Shown here piece by piece: positions 59,686 through 64,000 of a stretch of 64,000 bases of DNA. Numbering within the stretch: position 1 is the stretch's first letter; every line of letters begins with the position of its first letter. The notes below the pieces were generated by a model. It had not been told where the DNA came from. It did not search any database and saw only the letters and a list, made by a program, of their open reading frames with translations. The position numbers and the translations under genes are program-made. The DNA comes from an uncultured Bacteroidales bacterium. GTDB lineage: Bacteria > Bacteroidota > Bacteroidia > Bacteroidales > Paludibacteraceae. Where the stretch lies: positions 1 through 64,000 of the forward strand of contig ONJT01000007.1 of the NCBI GenBank assembly GCA_900318245.1. Reading direction: 5' to 3'.

Positions 59686-62112
59686 TCCGCGCGGTGTACA
59701 GAGACTGAGCGGATAGCGCTGATCTACCGTGCCTTTGCCTGTCGCGGCGTCATAGGCCATACTATATTCGTTCAACTCGGTAGCAAAATCCCATACGTTA
59801 TAGCATACGGCTTGTATCTCGAACGGCACCCCTTTGATGGTGTTGCGGTATTTGAGGCGCAGGTCGAAGTTAAAGAACGAGTCGGTGCGTTGACCGAAAT
59901 TACCGTCAGTCACATTGATGCCGCGGGTGTATTTGGCCCATGTGATAGCTTGCGCATGCCCGGCGCCGTCGTCATACAGATAGGTGCGGTGACTCGAGAT
60001 AGGTATGCCGTCTCTGAACTTACCGCTCAGGCTCAGTTGCCAGTTCTCGGTGATGTTCACGCCTAACTGCAGGCGGGCGATGAAGGCGCGGTCCTGATGC
60101 ATACGCGCGAGGGAACGCACACCGGCGTCCGGCTCCTGCAAGTTGGTCTCGACGAGCTTCGCGTTCGGACTCGCCAGCGACTCGTCGAGGACTTGCACGT
60201 CTTCGGTCTGAATACCGTTGCCGATCGCCGCAACACCGGACTCCATATAGCTCTGCCAACTGAAGGACACAAACACTTTTTTGCCGTTATACGTGTACTT
60301 GATGACGTTCGAGAGGAAGACAGGCGAGTTAAAGAATCCCGCACCCGTCGGCGCTGCCGGACAGACCTCGTAATAGCGCTCCTGCGGTTTCATACGGTAG
60401 ATATCGTAGCTCAGCTGCTGTCCTTCTTCCTGCGTCACCGTGATAGGCTCGTAGCTGTCCGCACTCTCCGGCGCCAGACGCACCGACCAGGTGTTATAGT
60501 ATTTCTTGAAACTCGACAGCACGCTGATCTCGTGCCGCCCGATAGTAAAGACAAAAGGAATATCCAGGGCTACGTATTGGGGTTGCCAAAGACCCTTGCC
60601 CAAGCGATGGTATTTACCTCCGGTAGTGGTGAGCAAGGTGTTCGTCCCGGCATAATACACTTCGCCGTTCAGGTAGTTATTGCTCAGGAACTGTATCTGG
60701 TCGTAGGTGTAGGGCACGCGGTAGTTAGCGGCGATGATATCCATGCGGAACCACTTCACAGGCTCGATATGAAAGGCGATCTTCGCTTCCCAGTTCGGTG
60801 TGAAGAGTGATTTGCCACCTACGAGCAGCCCGTCGAAAGTCGCCGCCACTTCGCCACTCAGTTGCAACCACGGCAGCACTTGATGCGCGGCCTCGAGGCG
60901 TACGGCGTTCTCCAAGATACCGCCGCAGAATCCTTCCGACGACCATTGGTAGTCGTATAGTTGCACGGGGTTCGGCATGTTATAGCCCTGCAGGTAGACG
61001 CGGTTGGTCCATTGTTGTTGACCCGGGCGGAAGACTAACAAGGAGTTATAGCCGTCCACGTGCAGGTGCAACCACGGCTGGATCTGATAGCGGTAGTTGA
61101 CCGCCCAGTTCAACTCATGATGATGTCCGTCGGGATACCAAGGCGACAGCGCCTCGGCTTCGATGTCGATGAAGTTACGTTCAAACTCCAACTGATGGTG
61201 CGTGTTGCGCTGCAGACCGTAGGTCAGACCCGTCGTAAGCGTGCCTTTCCGACCGAGATCCTTCGTGCCGTAGAGCGAGAAAGAGTGGCGCAACTGCTGC
61301 GCGATCTCGTTGTCGTTATAGCCGAACTCACTCTGCCCGTCGGCGCGATACGCGGCGCGGAAGATATACGAGAGTTGATCGAAGACTTTATTCGGGGCTA
61401 CCGGCAGTTGACCGTCCAACTGCAGCTGGTAATAGTCGGCGTCGTACATGCCGCTGATGCCATCATAGCCATAGCGCTGCAGGCGTCGGCGGCCATAGGT
61501 AGCGAAGGCATGCTGGGTGTAGGTCTTGCCCTTCGACGGGATACCATATACCACGTCCACACTGCCTGCGCCAACGATATGCTTGCGCATGTTCAGCGGT
61601 CGGTCGTCCTTGCGGCGCTTGATGGCGGAGTTACCTTCCTGCAACTCCTGCAGCCACTTGGCGAACAGACTGTAGCCGCCGACGTTACCGCCCTGACCCG
61701 TCACGCGTACATGATAGTCGCGCAGGCTGTCCTGCTCCCACTCCACCGTGCCGCGGTTATAGTCAATCGTCATCGAGTGGGCGAACATATCCGGCGTATA
61801 GAACGCATCGCCCGCCATCACGCGGCTGTCCACGCGAAAACCGTCCAGGTAGTATTTGTTCCAGCGGTAGGAGTTGCCGTTGATGGAGAACATAAACCCT
61901 TCCGGCGTGCCCCACTCGCCCGTCGTCTCCGTCATATAGGTCGTGAAGTCGCAGTGGTTATCGAGGTAGTGCTTCAACTCACCCCATTGGTACCACTCGC
62001 GAAACCACTCCGCGGTCACGGTGTCGCGACCGAAGTTCTCGGCTGCGCGGGCAGGCAGGGCCCATAAGGCCAAAGCCATCAGACTATATTTACATGCGGA
62101 ACGTAAAGACAT
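59644..62112 (-). CDS. TonB-dependent receptor-like outer-membrane barrel
   Basis: An 822-aa outer-membrane protein with signal peptide (MALALWALPARA). The N-terminal plug is hard to recognise and there is no CarboxypepD-like or TonB-box segment; GFMFSINGNSYRWNKYYLDGF resembles a plug fragment. The rest is long amphipathic strands, e.g. LTTGLTYGLQRNTHHQLEFE and FNFDLRLKYRNTIKG, ending GLLLTCSVGLQQKK. Ligand unknown. It starts inside the GtrA gene (23-bp overlap) and its end overlaps the O-antigen ligase gene on the other strand. Confidence 0.75.
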   Translation of the reverse strand: MSLRSACKYSLMALALWALPARAAENFGRDTVTAEWFREWYQWGELKHYLDNHCDFTTYMTETTGEWGTPEGFMFSINGNSYRWNKYYLDGFRVDSRVMAGDAFYTPDMFAHSMTIDYNRGTVEWEQDSLRDYHVRVTGQGGNVGGYSLFAKWLQELQEGNSAIKRRKDDRPLNMRKHIVGAGSVDVVYGIPSKGKTYTQHAFATYGRRRLQRYGYDGISGMYDADYYQLQLDGQLPVAPNKVFDQLSYIFRAAYRADGQSEFGYNDNEIAQQLRHSFSLYGTKDLGRKGTLTTGLTYGLQRNTHHQLEFERNFIDIEAEALSPWYPDGHHHELNWAVNYRYQIQPWLHLHVDGYNSLLVFRPGQQQWTNRVYLQGYNMPNPVQLYDYQWSSEGFCGGILENAVRLEAAHQVLPWLQLSGEVAATFDGLLVGGKSLFTPNWEAKIAFHIEPVKWFRMDIIAANYRVPYTYDQIQFLSNNYLNGEVYYAGTNTLLTTTGGKYHRLGKGLWQPQYVALDIPFVFTIGRHEISVLSSFKKYYNTWSVRLAPESADSYEPITVTQEEGQQLSYDIYRMKPQERYYEVCPAAPTGAGFFNSPVFLSNVIKYTYNGKKVFVSFSWQSYMESGVAAIGNGIQTEDVQVLDESLASPNAKLVETNLQEPDAGVRSLARMHQDRAFIARLQLGVNITENWQLSLSGKFRDGIPISSHRTYLYDDGAGHAQAITWAKYTRGINVTDGNFGQRTDSFFNFDLRLKYRNTIKGVPFEIQAVCYNVWDFATELNEYSMAYDAATGKGTVDQRYPLSLCTPRGLLLTCSVGLQQKK

Positions 62113-62485
62113 AGTTCATACTGAAATTCCAAATCATCACGCACCCGATCGCAATCAGTTTGCTAAGGTAGAAATTGAGCTGCGCCTTCTCGTGCAGCAG
62201 CCATATGATGAGGTTGTTCAAGCCCAGTCCCACCAGCGCGATGAGCACGAACGTGCTGTACTCGCGGGCGATCTCCACGCTCTCGCTATGGAAGGTCCAG
62301 AGGCGGTTCCAGAAATAGTTATTCGTCGCCGCAAGGATGAAACCGAGCGAGTTGCTCACGTATTTGTTCCAGCGCAACTTCTCTTTGCAGAGCCAGGTCA
62401 CGCCGAAGTCCACAATCATCCCGCTCGCCCCGACGATGCCGAAGCGGATGAATCGCATCACTATGGTCCACCACGCGCTATTCAT
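62090..62485 (-). CDS. GtrA family membrane protein
   Basis: A 131-aa protein with four hydrophobic segments and the GtrA pattern FIRFGIVGASGMIVDFGVTW, NSLGFILAATNNYFWNRLWTF and IGCVMIWNFSMNYVFTF. GtrA proteins help move undecaprenyl-linked sugars across the membrane. The GT39 enzyme encoded directly upstream is a natural partner, and the genes overlap by 8 bp. Confidence 0.93.
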   Translation of the reverse strand: MNSAWWTIVMRFIRFGIVGASGMIVDFGVTWLCKEKLRWNKYVSNSLGFILAATNNYFWNRLWTFHSESVEIAREYSTFVLIALVGLGLNNLIIWLLHEKAQLNFYLSKLIAIGCVMIWNFSMNYVFTFRM

Positions 62486-63791
62486 GCAGGTCCTGTTCGG
62501 TTAAACAATCCGTGATATATACTTGTCCGAAGCGCCGCACGCATGCCGGTTGGCCTATCAGTTCGCGCTCCAGGTGCAAGAGGTCGTATTGGGTATAGCG
62601 GTTGTATTGGTTGCGCACCAGCACCGCTTGGTCGTCATAGAAGAATCGGTAGAGGGACGGCTGTTGGAACGATCCGTCGAAGACTACAGGCAGTCCCTGC
62701 GCCTCGGCGTGTATCGCTTCGCACTGCGCCTGCTTGCCCGTCAAACCGGTCTGCGGCGGCAGGATATTCAGCATCAGCACAATCCGGGCTATCACTAAGA
62801 GTCCGGTGAGAACTCCGAAGGCGGCATAGAGGCCGCGTCTCCAAAGCCCTTCTTCTTCGGTCAGCAGGATGATCGCCGGAAGGCTCGTCACCACCGTCCA
62901 ATGAGGTTCGACATGCCCGCGGAAGGACATCAGCAGAAAGAAGACCTGAAAACCGAGTACGGTCCAAGCGAGGGTGCGGCGGAAGAGGTCTTCGGTGCGG
63001 AAGGCTTTGATACTCAGCCAAACCATCAGCGCCCATACGAGCGGATTGAACACCGCCCATTGGTTCGGGATATACTCGAAGGTGAAGAGCGGTCGGTAGG
63101 CCTCGGCACGCGAGACGAGATGATAGGTGAAGGACGGGAAGTTGTGACTGTACTGCCACCATAGATGCGGCACCATCAGCACGGCGGCAATACCTACCGC
63201 CATCCATGCCCGCTTGTCTTTGAGCAGTCGCCAATTGGCCACCACCGCCAAACCAATCACCAGCACCGCCATGTACTTGCTGTACAGCATACCCGCCATG
63301 CTGATTCCGAGCAGCGTCGTCATCGACCATGAATGGTCGGTTAGATACCGCCGATAGGCGTAGTAGAAGAGCGCCGCAAAGAACAGCAGCGGGGCATCCG
63401 GTGTCGTCAAGAACCCATACGCGCAGAACATCGGCATACTCGCCGCGACGAGCAAGAAACGTGTCAACGTTTCTTTTACACTATACACCTTACACCCTAC
63501 ACCTTCCTCTATTGTCCTCCAAACGACCCACACCGTCGCGACATGCATTAAAACGGTAACAAGCCTGACACTCAGGTTTTTGAGTATCAAGCTTGTAGTC
63601 GGTATGAGTGCGCCGGAAATGGCGGTCATCAGTCCCACCATCGGCGGGTGGTCAAAATAGCCCCAACTGAGGAACTGTCCGTAGAGCCGGTAATAGGCTT
63701 CATCCGCGTGAATCTCGCAGAAGAGCGCGCACAGCAAATCCAGTATGCCCCAGACGAGCAACCATGGCCATATGCGCGTTCTCTCACTCAC
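62478..63791 (-). CDS. Glycosyltransferase family 39 (ArnT/PMT-like)
   Basis: A 437-aa polytopic membrane enzyme that uses polyprenyl-phosphate sugars. The first periplasmic loop has HADEAYYRLYGQFLSWGYFD with the catalytic Asp-Glu, then HPPMVGLM, and FLTTPDAPLLFFAALFYYAY is the next family block. GTG 63791 is the likely start ((M)SERTRIWPWLLVWG). A 7-bp array encodes VGCKVYSV in a loop. With GtrA it probably glycosylates lipid A or a surface glycan. Confidence 0.88.
   Translation of the reverse strand: MSERTRIWPWLLVWGILDLLCALFCEIHADEAYYRLYGQFLSWGYFDHPPMVGLMTAISGALIPTTSLILKNLSVRLVTVLMHVATVWVVWRTIEEGVGCKVYSVKETLTRFLLVAASMPMFCAYGFLTTPDAPLLFFAALFYYAYRRYLTDHSWSMTTLLGISMAGMLYSKYMAVLVIGLAVVANWRLLKDKRAWMAVGIAAVLMVPHLWWQYSHNFPSFTYHLVSRAEAYRPLFTFEYIPNQWAVFNPLVWALMVWLSIKAFRTEDLFRRTLAWTVLGFQVFFLLMSFRGHVEPHWTVVTSLPAIILLTEEEGLWRRGLYAAFGVLTGLLVIARIVLMLNILPPQTGLTGKQAQCEAIHAEAQGLPVVFDGSFQQPSLYRFFYDDQAVLVRNQYNRYTQYDLLHLERELIGQPACVRRFGQVYITDCLTEQDLHE
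63477..63504 (-). repeat. 7-bp array (TACACCT) inside the GT39 gene
   Basis: Four units on the plus strand: TACACTA, TACACCT, TACACCC, TACACCT. In frame inside a membrane-protein loop. Confidence 0.85.
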
Positions 63792-63806
63792 TAATTCACT
63801 AATTCT

Positions 63807-64000
63807 TTATATCCCAAAGAGGTTCCGGAAGAAATTCTTCTTATCGGCAGCGCCCGGGACGATGTTCGGACTGCTCTGCAGTTGCTCGATCAGTTTGCGC
63901 TCGTCTTTGTTCAGTTTCTCGGGGATATAGACGCCTACGTTGATGAGCAGGTCGCCTACACCGTAGTTGCGTCCGTACTGGTCGATACGCGGCAGACCTT
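63807..64000 (-). CDS. dnaJ: Chaperone DnaJ, C-terminal part (cut by window edge)
   Basis: The last 64 residues read GLPRIDQYGRNYGVGDLLIN, then VGVYIPEKLNKDERKLIEQL and a short tail ending FFRNLFGI. This is the end of the second C-terminal substrate-binding domain and dimerisation helix of DnaJ (Hsp40), the co-chaperone of DnaK. The remainder lies beyond the window. The stop is 15 nt ahead of the GT39 start on the same strand. Confidence 0.9.
   Translation of the reverse strand, partial: GLPRIDQYGRNYGVGDLLINVGVYIPEKLNKDERKLIEQLQSSPNIVPGAADKKNFFRNLFGI

Overview
The window is a stretch of a Bacteroidales chromosome, most likely from an uncultured gut- or rumen-type member. The evidence is the Bacteroidota promoter form (TTG, 20 bp, TAnnTTTG) before nearly every isolated gene, the absence of clear Shine-Dalgarno sites, families largely confined to the phylum (DUF4292, DUF4293-like, DUF4254, DUF4861, WbqC next to signal peptidase I, small proteins starting MKKTY), and many SpII lipoproteins. 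Genes are packed tightly, with ATGA or TAATG overlaps, and several proteins are unusually short (RimM, DapB, a split U32 peptidase). I could not place it to a genus.

Layout. 0-11.3 kb: secA, divergent from a long run holding a lipid kinase, dut, a TPR protein, a DUF4292 lipoprotein, an EnvC-like protein, FKBP-like and Rieske-like lipoproteins, rimM, a SpoU methyltransferase and a split U32 peptidase. 11.3-13.1 kb: an AT-rich WG-repeat lipoprotein cassette flanked by 21-bp direct repeats, with an orphan promoter behind it. 13.1-28 kb: dapB, lepB, WbqC, ilvE, a POT transporter, rsmI, two flippases, ribE, two FKBP isomerases, truA, and a pectin pair (GH28 and DUF4861). 28-49.4 kb: a secretome region with a 2366-aa Ig-like giant, its 710-aa paralogue, a PID-CTERM-like protein, an operon of M6 protease, small secreted protein, S24/S26-like peptidase and PqqD/RRE protein, an 809-aa cadherin-like secreted protein, MlaEF, a stand-alone M6 prodomain and a second M6 protease. 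49.4-64 kb: xth, lptB, a kelch lipoprotein, a Wzi-like barrel, and an envelope glycan cluster (DUF4254, GT9, LPS kinase, GT2, two GT4, O-antigen ligase) converging on a TonB-receptor-like barrel, GtrA, a GT39 enzyme and the 3' end of dnaJ.

Three patterns stand out. First, five otherwise unrelated secreted proteins end in the same tail of about 21 residues, which suggests a sorting or anchoring signal; M6 proteases, a free M6 prodomain, an S24/S26-like peptidase and a PqqD protein lie among them. Second, short tandem arrays (7, 8, 9 or 11 bp, many unrelated sequences) sit at gene junctions and run into reading frames, in places building signal peptides, C-termini and the stop and start codons of neighbouring genes. 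Third, the promoters share an extended upstream element, TTGCRTATRTS, and the giant and its paralogue also share a conserved block of about 45 bp just upstream of their promoters. All calls come from reading the sequence; no database search was run.
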